Shown in pieces: positions 45,187-57,646 of a stretch of 64,000 nucleotides of DNA. The position numbers and the translations under genes are program-made. The stretch comes from JADJOY01 sp046331705 [NCBI: bacterium] (GTDB taxonomy: Bacteria > JADJOY01): NCBI GenBank assembly GCA_046331705.1, contig JAXLQJ010000005.1:62001-126000 (forward strand), in the 5' to 3' direction. The notes under the pieces were generated by a model, which was not told the DNA's origin, did no database searches, and saw only the letters and a program-made list of their open reading frames with translations. The first letter of the stretch is position 1, and each line of letters starts with the position of its first letter.

Positions 45187-46030
45187 GGGTCACCTCCCGT
45201 GACGTCGAGTGGACCGTGCGACCGGCGCCGCCACGGTTGCCGAGCACCACGAACGCCACGAGGCCGATCACCGTGACCGCGCCGCCAGCGCGCACGAGGT
45301 TCAGCGCGGCGATCCCGTATTTCGCCTCGGCGGGGTCATAGTGGAAGCAGAACAACAAGACGCGATCGACTAGCGTGCCGATCTTTCCTTGCGACGACTC
45401 GACCAGTGCGAGCTTGAGATCGCGCGGCGCGAATTCCACCCCGAAGAAGTAGCGCGACGCGCGCCCGTCGGGGGTGAGCACCACGACCCCGGCCGCGTGC
45501 GCGAACTGCTGCGTGGCCTCGTCGTAGCGATAGTGGAAGCCGACACTCTCGGTGAGCGCGCGAATCGAGTCAGGGGTGCCGGTGAGGAAGCGCCAGCCTT
45601 CGGCGGCCTCCGGGCGTCCGTAGCTCTTCAGATACTCGGCCTTCTTCTGCGCCGCGAGCTCGGGGCCCTCTGCCGGATTGAAGCTAACCGTGACGATGTC
45701 GAAGTCGTTGCCGACCGCAAGGCCGAGGGGCTTGAGCGCGGAGACCAAGCCGTTGAGCTCCACGGTGCAGAGCATCGGGCACTCGAAGTAGTTGAGCGTG
45801 AGAATCACCGGCCGGCCGCGCAGGAAGTCCCGCAACGGACGAACCGTGCCGAGCTCATCGGCGAAGCGAGCGTCGAGCGGCAGCTGCGCGCCGAGCTGCT
45901 GCTCGAAGGTGACTCCCTCGAGCGTCTTGGGCAGATGGCTCGCGACCGGATCGCTGGCCGTGGCCGCGGACGCAGCGCTCGCCAGCGCCGCGACCAGCCA
46001 CGGCGCGATCCAGGAAAAACGCGTCCTCAT
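45176..46030 (-). CDS. SCO1/SenC/PrrC-family copper chaperone
   Basis: 284 aa. A signal peptide (1-23) precedes a thioredoxin-fold domain with the copper-binding CPMLC (Cys84, Cys88) and His178 in FAHAAGVVVLTPDG. The C-terminal helix AVTVIGLVAFVVLG (about 250-265) anchors it to the membrane. This is the reverse of the usual N-terminal anchor and typical of SCO proteins inside act/cox clusters. It probably loads CuA of CtaC, the gene just downstream. ATG 46030 overlaps the upstream stop (ATGA). Confidence 0.9.
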   Translation of the reverse strand: MRTRFSWIAPWLVAALASAASAATASDPVASHLPKTLEGVTFEQQLGAQLPLDARFADELGTVRPLRDFLRGRPVILTLNYFECPMLCTVELNGLVSALKPLGLAVGNDFDIVTVSFNPAEGPELAAQKKAEYLKSYGRPEAAEGWRFLTGTPDSIRALTESVGFHYRYDEATQQFAHAAGVVVLTPDGRASRYFFGVEFAPRDLKLALVESSQGKIGTLVDRVLLFCFHYDPAEAKYGIAALNLVRAGGAVTVIGLVAFVVLGNRGGAGRTVHSTSREVTHGV

Positions 46031-46521
46031 TCGTGTCCTGCCTTCGGCTCCGCCGGGGCCACCGTGGCGCGCGAATCGGACCCGCCCGCACCATCCGAGC
46101 CGCGGTTCGTGGCCGCGAAGCGCTGATAGGGCTGAGCACCCTGCCGCACGGGAAGACCCTCGGAGGCAACGACCTCGATCGCGCGATCGATCGGAATGCG
46201 CACCACGCCACCGGACTTGTCGATCCACTCGTACGTGCCGAGGCGCTCGCGCTCGTGCGCCCGAAGCTCGGCCAGCGTCTCGCCGATCTTCGGCTCCAGC
46301 CGCGGCGCGGGCACCACCTCGGGCACCTCGCTGCGCGTGACGGAAACCGGCTCCGGCTGTCGGGCCTGCTCCCGATCGTGGAAGTACACGAACAACAATC
46401 GAACGGGAATCATGACGACGAAACCCGCGACGAGAATCGCGCCGGTGATGATCACCACCGGGCGAACGGATACGTCGCGCTTCTCGTACGACGTGGCGCC
46501 CGCGTGCTCAGTGCCCGCCAT
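46027..46521 (-). CDS. Small single-span membrane protein of the act-cta operon
   Basis: 164 aa from ATG 46521 (GAGGAGG nine bases upstream). One helix, VVIITGAILVAGFVVMIPVR (about 22-41), a Pro-rich middle, then a soluble segment with GTYEWIDKSGGVVRIPIDRAIEVVASEGLPVRQ. Similar short proteins with the W-x-D-x3-G-x2-RIPI motif occur beside ACIII and cytochrome oxidase genes, but no function is established that I know of. It overlaps actF by 14 bases and SCO by four, so expression is tied to complex assembly. Confidence 0.7.
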   Translation of the reverse strand: MAGTEHAGATSYEKRDVSVRPVVIITGAILVAGFVVMIPVRLLFVYFHDREQARQPEPVSVTRSEVPEVVPAPRLEPKIGETLAELRAHERERLGTYEWIDKSGGVVRIPIDRAIEVVASEGLPVRQGAQPYQRFAATNRGSDGAGGSDSRATVAPAEPKAGHE

Positions 46522-47704
46522 GCTGAAGCGCCTCCTCGAGGCCCGAAGCACCCACCATCAGCAGAGGGCGTGCTGCGAGCTGCCGCAGATACTCGGAAAG
46601 CCACCAGCCGCCGATCGCTACCGGCGCCACGAAGTCCATCCAGTGGATCGAGAGCTTCTGCGGGTGAAACGCCGGGGCCGTCATCCAGAACAGGTCGACC
46701 AGCCGCATGAACAGGATCAACCCGGCGACCTTGAGCACCAGCGCCGCGTTGAAGTTGAAGCTTCGAGGCAAGAGCAGCAGGAACGGCACCAGGAACTGAA
46801 AGACCACCAGCGCGATGCCGAACCATTGCCACCCGCCGTGCAAGCGCGCCACGTACCAGGTGATCTCTTCCGGGAGATTGCCGCTCCAGATGATCAGATA
46901 TTGCGAGAACGCGAAGTAGGCCCAGACCATGACGAACGCGAACAACAGCTTCGCCAAGTCGTGGAAGTGCGCCCGATTCACCAGCTCCGCCATCGGCCCG
47001 CTGCGCGTCAGGAAGAACAAGATCGCGATCACGAACGATTGCGTCGACAGCGCCTGGCTGGCCAACCACAGCAAACCGAAGATCGTCGAGAACCAGTGCG
47101 GCTCCAGCGACATCACCCAGTCGACGGCCGCGAAGGCGATCGAAAGGACGTACAGCGCGAGCCCCGGGCCCGCGAACATCTTGATCTTCTTCTCGATCGC
47201 GTAGTCACGCGTCCGGTCGAGCTCCGCCGACCAACGGTTCAGATTTGCCGCCAGGAAGAGCCAGAGCCCGAAGTAGAGGGCGGCTCTCACCAGGAAGAAC
47301 GTGACGTTCAGGTAGCCGGCCTTGGCGCGGAGAACCTCGTCGGCGGCAGCCTCCGGCCCGGCCCAGACGTAAAGAGCCTTGACGCCGACGAAGATCGGCA
47401 GGCCCAGGATGGCGAGCAGCCAGATCGTGCGAGTCCCGGCCTCGAGCAACCGGCGAATCATCATCCCCCACGCTCCGCCAGTCAGATACTGGAGCATGAG
47501 GATGGCGAGACACCCGATCCCGAGCCCGACCCAGAACACCCAGCCGAGCAGCCATGAGCGCAGGAACTGCTCGCGGTTCAGGAAGAATCCCACGGCCATC
47601 AACGCGGTCGCCACGGCACCGACGATGAGCGACAGCCGACGCTTGGCCGCCCACGCTTCCGGCGCGCGGATCTCGCCCAGACGTGCCAACTCGCTCGGGC
47701 TCAT
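46508..47704 (-). CDS. actF: Alternative complex III subunit ActF
   Basis: 398 aa, about ten membrane helices, a shortened NrfD-like fold related to ActC. Recognisable segments include LGWVFWVGLGIGCLAILMLQYLTGGAWG near 55-80, VDWVMSLEPHWFSTIFGLLW (about 193-212) and FAFSQYLIIWSGNLPEEITWY. ActF packs against ActC in the quinol:electron-acceptor oxidoreductase and completes the membrane part of the complex. ATGA overlap with actE. Confidence 0.93.
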   Translation of the reverse strand: MSPSELARLGEIRAPEAWAAKRRLSLIVGAVATALMAVGFFLNREQFLRSWLLGWVFWVGLGIGCLAILMLQYLTGGAWGMMIRRLLEAGTRTIWLLAILGLPIFVGVKALYVWAGPEAAADEVLRAKAGYLNVTFFLVRAALYFGLWLFLAANLNRWSAELDRTRDYAIEKKIKMFAGPGLALYVLSIAFAAVDWVMSLEPHWFSTIFGLLWLASQALSTQSFVIAILFFLTRSGPMAELVNRAHFHDLAKLLFAFVMVWAYFAFSQYLIIWSGNLPEEITWYVARLHGGWQWFGIALVVFQFLVPFLLLLPRSFNFNAALVLKVAGLILFMRLVDLFWMTAPAFHPQKLSIHWMDFVAPVAIGGWWLSEYLRQLAARPLLMVGASGLEEALQHGGH

Positions 47705-48316
47705 GGGTGCTCCCCGTGCGTCGCCGCCCCACTCCCAGCAGCCGCGGCCTTGGGCGCCTCGAGCAGCGCGGTTCGCTCGGACGCCGGGACGTCATCGACC
47801 TTGGCATTCTGGCTGCGCTGAAGTGCCTTGAGATACGCCACGATCGCCCAGCGATCCTGAACCGGGATCTGCGGCCCGTAAGCCGGCATCCGACCGAAGC
47901 CGTGACTGATGACGTCGAACACGTAACCCGGGCGCGCTTCACGCAGCCGCGCGGTGTGAAAGGACGGCGGCTGCGCATAACCGCGCTGCACGACCACGCC
48001 CTTGCCCTCGCCGACGCGGTCGTGGCAGGGCGAGCAATAGATGTCGAACCGCTCGTGGCCGCGCGTGAGCATTTCGCGGGTGACTCCGATCGGGAACTCC
48101 TCCACGAGCTGGCCGCCGCTCTTGCCGGTGTAGAGCGCCTCGTCCTCGTTCAGGTCGCCGCGGGCGACGGCGCCCTCCACGAGCGAACGGCTCGACTGCC
48201 CGTCGGCGAAGAAGTTGCTCGGCGTCAATGGCCGCGGCGCAGGCTGGTCCGCCATCCGCTGCCGGCAGCCGACGACGAGGGCCAGCGTCACCAGCAGCGC
48301 GGCGCGCGCTCGGGGG

Positions 48317-48333
<17 letters not shown>
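47701..48333 (-). CDS. actE: Alternative complex III cytochrome c subunit ActE
   Basis: 210 aa lipoprotein: LLVTLALVVGC with lipobox Cys23, then one heme-binding motif CSPCH in RGHERFDIYCSPCHDRVGEGKG and a distal Met in GFGRMPAYG. Monoheme ActE carries electrons from ActA out of the complex, here most likely to the cytochrome c domain of CtaC. ATG 48333 overlaps the actD stop by 17 bases. The frame is open further upstream but only across actD. Confidence 0.92.
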
Positions 48334-50270
<1,937 letters not shown>

Positions 50271-50300
50271 CTCGCGTGCTCACTCGGCGGCGTGCGCCCG

Positions 50301-53317
<3,017 letters not shown>

Positions 53318-53321
<4 letters not shown>

Positions 53322-53968
53322 CGGTGACACGTCGAGCAGTCGGTTCGGGTATGGACTTGGTTCTGCTTCATCAACTCTTGCCCGCGCGCCTCCGGATCCT
53401 CCGGCGGCTCGGCATCCATGCGGAAGACGGCGTCCGCTGGACTCAGATACTTGGCGGGGTCACGGTGGCAACCGAGACACCATTCCATGTAGAGCGAGTT
53501 GGACTTCCAGGTGAGCGCCATGCGGTCGACGCGCCCGTGACACGTCACACACGCGACGCCCTTGGCAACGTGGACGTTGTGCGGGAAGTAGACGAAGTCA
53601 GCGAGATCGTGGACCCGCACCCACTCGAGCGGCTGGCCGGTCTTCCAGCTCTGCCGCACAGGCTCCAGAACCGGCGCCTCGGTCCAGATCTGCGAGTGAC
53701 AATTCATGCAGGTCTGGGTGGGCGGGATTCCGGCGAAGGAGGACTCTTCGACAGAGGTGTGACAGTACCGGCAGTCCAAACCCACGCCTTGCACGTGGTG
53801 CTGATGGCTGAACGGAACGGTCTGGTGACGCGGGATGTTCACGCCGGTGACGTACGACGAGCGCTGAAACGCATAGCCGAGCGCGAAGATACCCACAGCA
53901 ACCAACCCCGCACCGAAGATCGATGCGCGGGCGAGAGTGTTGGTGCTCCGGTGAAAAATCTGGGCCAT
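53318..53968 (-). CDS. actA: Alternative complex III pentaheme cytochrome c subunit ActA
   Basis: 216 aa, one N-terminal helix (FGAGLVAVGIFALGYAF), then five CxxCH heme sites: CRYCH, CMNCH, CVTCH, CLGCH and CSTCH, with several extra His for distal ligands (HQHHV, FPHNVHV). ActA collects electrons from ActB and hands them to ActE. ATG 53968, with AAGGGA just upstream, is preferred to GTG 53983. The paralogue at 56999 has the same MAQ(I/V)F start. First gene of the operon, 79 bases downstream of a promoter-embedded palindrome. Confidence 0.95.
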
Positions 53969-54048
53969 CGGTCCCTTGGGCACTCGTCGAACGCTTCAAG
54001 CGCCGACAACCACTTGAATTTACTGATGAATTAACAAGATGCGCGTGG

Positions 54049-54067
54049 AATGTATACAGTATACATT
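54049..54067. promoter_or_regulatory. Perfect 19-bp palindromic operator at the act promoter
   Basis: AATGTATAC-A-GTATACATT: nine-base arms with no mismatch around one central base, in a locally AT-rich patch of an otherwise very GC-rich window. It overlaps the predicted -10 box of the act operon. The TGTATAC-type half-site resembles operators of GntR-family dimers, but the protein is unknown and no regulator gene lies nearby. Position over the -10 suggests repression. Confidence 0.75.
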
Positions 54068-54086
54068 GCGTGCGACCTTGAATCAA
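54058..54086 (-). promoter_or_regulatory. Promoter of the actABCDEF-cta operon
   Basis: Minus strand: TTGATT (54081-54086), exactly 17 bases, then TATACT (54058-54063), four and five of six matches to the -35 and -10 consensus. Transcription would start near 54051, leaving a leader of about 80 bases to actA. The -10 is inside the 19-bp palindrome at 54049-54067. The remaining sequence between 54068 and 54262 shows nothing else recognisable. Confidence 0.68.
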
Positions 54087-54262
54087 CCCCGCGACTGTCT
54101 CGAATTTCGAGCGCCGACACCGTGACGCAGATCACGTTGTTTCCGCACCGTCACGGGCGTCTATCGCCAAGCAACGCAGTGTGTCAAGCGCACGTCGGGC
54201 ACGGCATCGCGGCGCACTGCCGCGCACGGATTTCCGAGGTTGTCACGTCGCGGACGCCGCCG

Positions 54263-55717
54263 TCACTCGCCGACCGCGGCGCGTTCGACCGCACCCGGCC
54301 CCCGCGACGCGACGGCGAGAGCGCGCTGCGCCGCATCCACACCGGACGCGATGCAATCGGGTATGCCGACCATTCCCAGACTACCGCCCGCCAGCCAGAG
54401 GCCTTCGACCGTCGCCGCCGCAGCTCGCGTGCGCGCGACCCAGTCCAGATGTCCTACATCGAATTGCGGCATCGCATCCGGGTATCGATGGACTCGTGAG
54501 GCGCTCGGAGCAGCACGGATCCCGACCGCGGGCGCGAGCGCCGCGTGGGCACGTTCGACCAGCTCCGCGTCGTCGCCTTGGATCACCTCGGGCGGCCTCG
54601 CGGCACCCCCCAAGAACGCACGCAGCACCACGCGATCCGGCGGGGCGCGCCCGTCGAACTTGGTGGTGACGAAGCTGCAAGCCAAGAGCGTGCTGCGCTC
54701 CGCGCGCGGCACGAAGAAGCCGGCGCTGCGCGGTACGCGGTCGAGCGCGGCCGTGGGGTAGATCAGGTTCACCGTGACGCACGGCGCGTAGCGAAGGCGC
54801 TCGAGCTCGCGGCCGAGGCCGGGCGCGAGAGACGCGACGAGCCGCGCGGCCGCATGCGCCGGGCATGCGAGAATCACGGTGTTCGCGAGCAATTCGCGCC
54901 CGTCCTGGAGGCGCAGCCGAACACCACCCGACGCACTGCGCGACACCGAGTCGACATGCGCCTGGGTCTCGACGCGGTCTGCCCCGAGCCGCTCCACCAG
55001 CGCGTCGACGAGGCGCCGCATCCCCCCACGCAGATAGGCGCCCTGCCCCAGCGGCGCGGCCTGGCGCGCCACGGCGCGCGACACGCTGCCGTGCGCCCGC
55101 TCCATCTCGAGGAATCGCGGCAGCGCGGCGCGCACGCTCAAGCGATCGGCGTCCGCGATCAGCAACCCGGCGACGATCGGCTCGACGATACGCTCGTGCA
55201 GCTCACGCCCGAACCGGCGCGTGACGAACGAGGTCAAGCTCTCGTCCTCTCCGTCGCCGCCGCGCGGTGGAACGAAACGCTCGGCGAGCATCCGTGCTAT
55301 TCCGGATATCGAAAAGAGCGGAGAGCGCAGCACTGGCGCCCACCTCGTGGGCGTCATGAGCGCGAATCCCTCCGGCAGCGGCGTGAGCCGACCGCGGTGC
55401 AGGATCTCGAGCGGGACACGAGGCGCCGCGAATGGCTGGAGCTCGCCACCGAGCCCGAGCCGCTCGCAGAGCTTCACTCCATGGGGCTTCGCCGCAAGCA
55501 GCGTGTCCGGGCCGGCCTCGAGCAGGCACTCGTGGAGCGTCTCCGTCTCGATCTGACCGCCCGGCCGATGGCTGGCCTCGAGCACCACGAAGCGCGGCGG
55601 CCGCGGCGCATCGGCGAGCTCGAGCGCCGCGGCGAGACCACTGATCCCGCCGCCGACGATGGCCACGTCCACGACGCGTGGACGATCCGCCCGTGGACGC
55701 CGACCCGCCTCTTCCAC
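54263..55717 (-). CDS. hemY: Protoporphyrinogen oxidase HemY
   Basis: FAD-dependent, O2-using oxidation of protoporphyrinogen IX (or coproporphyrinogen III) in heme synthesis. 484 aa with the dinucleotide motif VDVAIVGGGISGLAAALEL (about 16-34), LEASHRPGGQIET, then PVVxGLL-like VEPIVAGLLIADADRLSVRAALPRFLEME and the C-terminal FAD motif LAGGSLGMVGIPDCIASG. GTG 55717 is chosen as the longest start with a GAGG-type site. It lies between SCO and actA, matching the heavy heme demand of the two respiratory operons. The act promoter lies just after its stop. Confidence 0.9.
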   Translation of the reverse strand: MEEAGRRPRADRPRVVDVAIVGGGISGLAAALELADAPRPPRFVVLEASHRPGGQIETETLHECLLEAGPDTLLAAKPHGVKLCERLGLGGELQPFAAPRVPLEILHRGRLTPLPEGFALMTPTRWAPVLRSPLFSISGIARMLAERFVPPRGGDGEDESLTSFVTRRFGRELHERIVEPIVAGLLIADADRLSVRAALPRFLEMERAHGSVSRAVARQAAPLGQGAYLRGGMRRLVDALVERLGADRVETQAHVDSVSRSASGGVRLRLQDGRELLANTVILACPAHAAARLVASLAPGLGRELERLRYAPCVTVNLIYPTAALDRVPRSAGFFVPRAERSTLLACSFVTTKFDGRAPPDRVVLRAFLGGAARPPEVIQGDDAELVERAHAALAPAVGIRAAPSASRVHRYPDAMPQFDVGHLDWVARTRAAAATVEGLWLAGGSLGMVGIPDCIASGVDAAQRALAVASRGPGAVERAAVGE

Positions 55718-55751
55718 GTCGCTCGCCTCGCCCCGCGGCCCGGTCGCCGAC

Positions 55752-56399
55752 TCAGGGGGAACGCTCCTCGAGCAGCTGCAGTGACCGCTCGAGGATCTCG
55801 TTCATTCCCCATTCCGAGGAGCGCTCGTAATAACCGCGAACTCGGCCCATTCGATCCACCAGCACGAACCTGCCGGTGTGCGCGATCTCGTAGGGGTCGA
55901 CGCTCGGCGACGGCGCGTCACCCACCGGGACCCGGAAGCCGTGCTCGGCGAGATCGACGATCTCGCGGCGCGCACCCGTGAGCAGGCGCCAGCGCGGCGC
56001 CAGCGCACCGACCTTCGCCGCGTAGTCGCGCAGCACCGCCGGCGTGTCGTGCTCCGGGTCGACCGAGATGCTCAGCAGCCGAACGCCCTCGACGTGCCGC
56101 TGCTCGAGGAGCTGCCCCAGCTCGGACATCGACTGCATCAGCCCCGGGCAGATCGACGGGCATTGCGTGAAGAAGAAGTTGGCGATGTAGACCTGGCCAG
56201 CGAGCTGGCTGGAGTCGAACGCCTGGCCTTCGACATCGACGAGACGGAAGGCCGGAACCGAGCCAAGCACCGGCGGGGGTTCGGGATCTCGCCGCAGCAG
56301 CGGCCGGATGGCCGTCAGCGAAACGGCGCCGATCACGAACGCTGTGACGAAGAATCGCCAGTCGAGAAACTCGCGTTCGCGCGCCTGTGAGTCGGTCAT
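55752..56399 (-). CDS. SCO1/SenC-family copper chaperone, second copy
   Basis: 215 aa with an N-terminal membrane anchor (FFVTAFVIGAVSLTAIRPLL, 16-35) and a thioredoxin-fold domain bearing CPSIC (Cys80, Cys84) and His174 in EIAHTGRFVLVDRMG. This is the canonical topology, unlike the C-terminally anchored copy at 45176-46030. It likely delivers copper to the caa3 oxidase or acts as a thiol-disulfide reductase for it. ATGA overlap with the small membrane protein upstream; hemY follows after 34 bases. Confidence 0.92.
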   Translation of the reverse strand: MTDSQAREREFLDWRFFVTAFVIGAVSLTAIRPLLRRDPEPPPVLGSVPAFRLVDVEGQAFDSSQLAGQVYIANFFFTQCPSICPGLMQSMSELGQLLEQRHVEGVRLLSISVDPEHDTPAVLRDYAAKVGALAPRWRLLTGARREIVDLAEHGFRVPVGDAPSPSVDPYEIAHTGRFVLVDRMGRVRGYYERSSEWGMNEILERSLQLLEERSP

Positions 56400-56707
56400 C
56401 GAGCGTCGGAGCCGCCCAAGCTCGCCCCGAATGCCTTTTCGAGGACTTCGGCATAGCGGTACTGGCGCAGGTTCTGTCGCGCGTTGAGCAGCACCAAGAC
56501 GACGATGACCGCCCGCGCGCTCACCTCGAAGTGTGGATTGCGCACCCGCAGCACGGTGTAGAGCACCGCCAAGCCGAGCCCGGCGACGACGCCGATCACG
56601 CTGAGAGCCAAGAAGAGCTTCTTGCGACGGAGCGCGCGACGCACGAATTGCGCTTGGCTCGCAGCGAGCGGCGGCTCAGCGCCCCCGGGGCGCTCGACGG
56701 TGGCCAT
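56396..56707 (-). CDS. Small two-span membrane protein upstream of SCO
   Basis: 103 aa with two predicted helices (LFLALSVIGVVAGLGLAVLYTVL about 32-54 and AVIVVLVLLNARQNL about 66-80) and a basic loop before each (RRALRRKK). The segment NARQNLRQYRYAEVLEKAF is charged and cytoplasmic. I do not recognise a family. It is first of the SCO-hemY unit and overlaps SCO (ATGA), so an oxidase assembly role is possible. ATG 56707 is preferred; GTG 56713 is an alternative. Confidence 0.6.
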   Translation of the reverse strand: MATVERPGGAEPPLAASQAQFVRRALRRKKLFLALSVIGVVAGLGLAVLYTVLRVRNPHFEVSARAVIVVLVLLNARQNLRQYRYAEVLEKAFGASLGGSDAR

Positions 56708-56818
56708 CTCCACGTTCTCTCCGTGTCGCTTGCGTGCCAGGCCGGCGCGCCGCTGCGCTCGTTACGAGTTGGTGTCCGCGAGGAATCGGGAACCCGTTAC
56801 GAAATGGTGAAGTTAGGG

Positions 56819-56847
56819 TTGACCGCGACTCCGAGCGGTTCTACACT
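56819..56847 (+). promoter_or_regulatory. Promoter candidate for the actA2 operon
   Basis: TTGACC (56819-56824), 17 bases, TACACT (56842-56847): five and four of six matches to consensus. Transcription would start near 56854 with a leader of about 145 bases to the TTG start at 56999. It sits in the 291-base divergent region between the two respiratory units; I found no convincing minus-strand promoter there. Confidence 0.5.
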
Positions 56848-56866
56848 CGCGGCCCGTTGCTCGTTG

Positions 56867-56882
56867 AGTGACATTCGTCACA
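56867..56882. promoter_or_regulatory. CRP/FNR-type palindrome
   Basis: AGTGACATTCGTCACA: TGA-N6-TCA with GTGAC/GTCAC arms, the half-site geometry of CRP/FNR-family regulators. It lies a little downstream of the predicted start of the actA2 promoter, so it would repress that promoter or serve another one further on. No regulator gene is in the window. Confidence 0.5.
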
Positions 56883-56998
56883 GACGACAAGTCGAAAAAT
56901 CCAGCTTCGCTCGCGAGTCTAGTAGGGCCCAGGAGGGGCCGGCAACGCACGGTCCCGCTGCACTGGATCCTCGTTGGTCGTAGGTGGAGGTCGAGCGC

Positions 56999-57646
56999 TT
57001 GGCGCAGGTCTTCCCGGAATCGAGCAATCGGGCCGCCGTCGCGTTGGCGGTTGGCGGGCTCGTGGCCGCGACTCTCGCGATTGGCGTCGTCTGGTACTAC
57101 TTCTCGCCTCGTTACACGGACGTCGGCTTCGCGCCAAAACAGCCGGTCCCCTATAGCCATCGCCTGCACGTCGGCACCCTCGGCCTCGACTGCAAGTACT
57201 GCCACGCCTCGGTCGAGCGCTCGGCGGTCGCGAACGTGCCGCCGACGCAGGTGTGCATGAACTGTCACTCGCTGGTGAAGCGCGACAGCGCGCTGCTCGC
57301 CCCGATTCGCGCGAGCTACGCCACGGGCCAGCCCATGCAATGGGTGCGCGTGCACAACCTGCCGGACTTCGCATTCTTCCACCACGCGGTCCACGTGCGC
57401 GCCGGCGTCGGCTGCGTCGAGTGCCATGGGCGCATCGACGAGATGGACGTCGTCACCCAAGCGGAGCCACTCAGCATGAGCTGGTGCCTCGACTGCCACC
57501 GCGATCCGGCCCCGCACCTGCGCCCCACCGAGCAGGTCACCAACATGCGCTGGCAAGCGCCCGCGGATCAGCGGCGCGCCGGCGAGCGGATCATCGCCGA
57601 GAAGCACCTCGCGCCACCGCTCGACTGCTCGGGGTGCCATCGATGA
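56999..57646 (+). CDS. ActA-like pentaheme cytochrome c, second copy (ActA2)
   Basis: 215 aa paralogue of ActA with one N-terminal helix and five heme motifs: CKYCH, CMNCH, CVECH, CLDCH and CSGCH. Several stretches are nearly the same as in ActA (NVPPTQVCMNCHSLV, GQPMQWVRVHNLPDF). I choose the TTG at 56999: GGAGG lies eight bases upstream, and the resulting MAQVF start matches MAQIF of ActA. GTG 56984 has no Shine-Dalgarno. Its stop overlaps the actB2 ATG. It begins the divergent plus-strand respiratory unit. Confidence 0.9.
   Translation: MAQVFPESSNRAAVALAVGGLVAATLAIGVVWYYFSPRYTDVGFAPKQPVPYSHRLHVGTLGLDCKYCHASVERSAVANVPPTQVCMNCHSLVKRDSALLAPIRASYATGQPMQWVRVHNLPDFAFFHHAVHVRAGVGCVECHGRIDEMDVVTQAEPLSMSWCLDCHRDPAPHLRPTEQVTNMRWQAPADQRRAGERIIAEKHLAPPLDCSGCHR

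Noticed and set aside
56984-57646. GTG 56984 as the actA2 start
   Set aside because: No ribosome binding site, while TTG 56999 has GGAGG at eight bases and restores the MAQ(I/V)F start shared with ActA.
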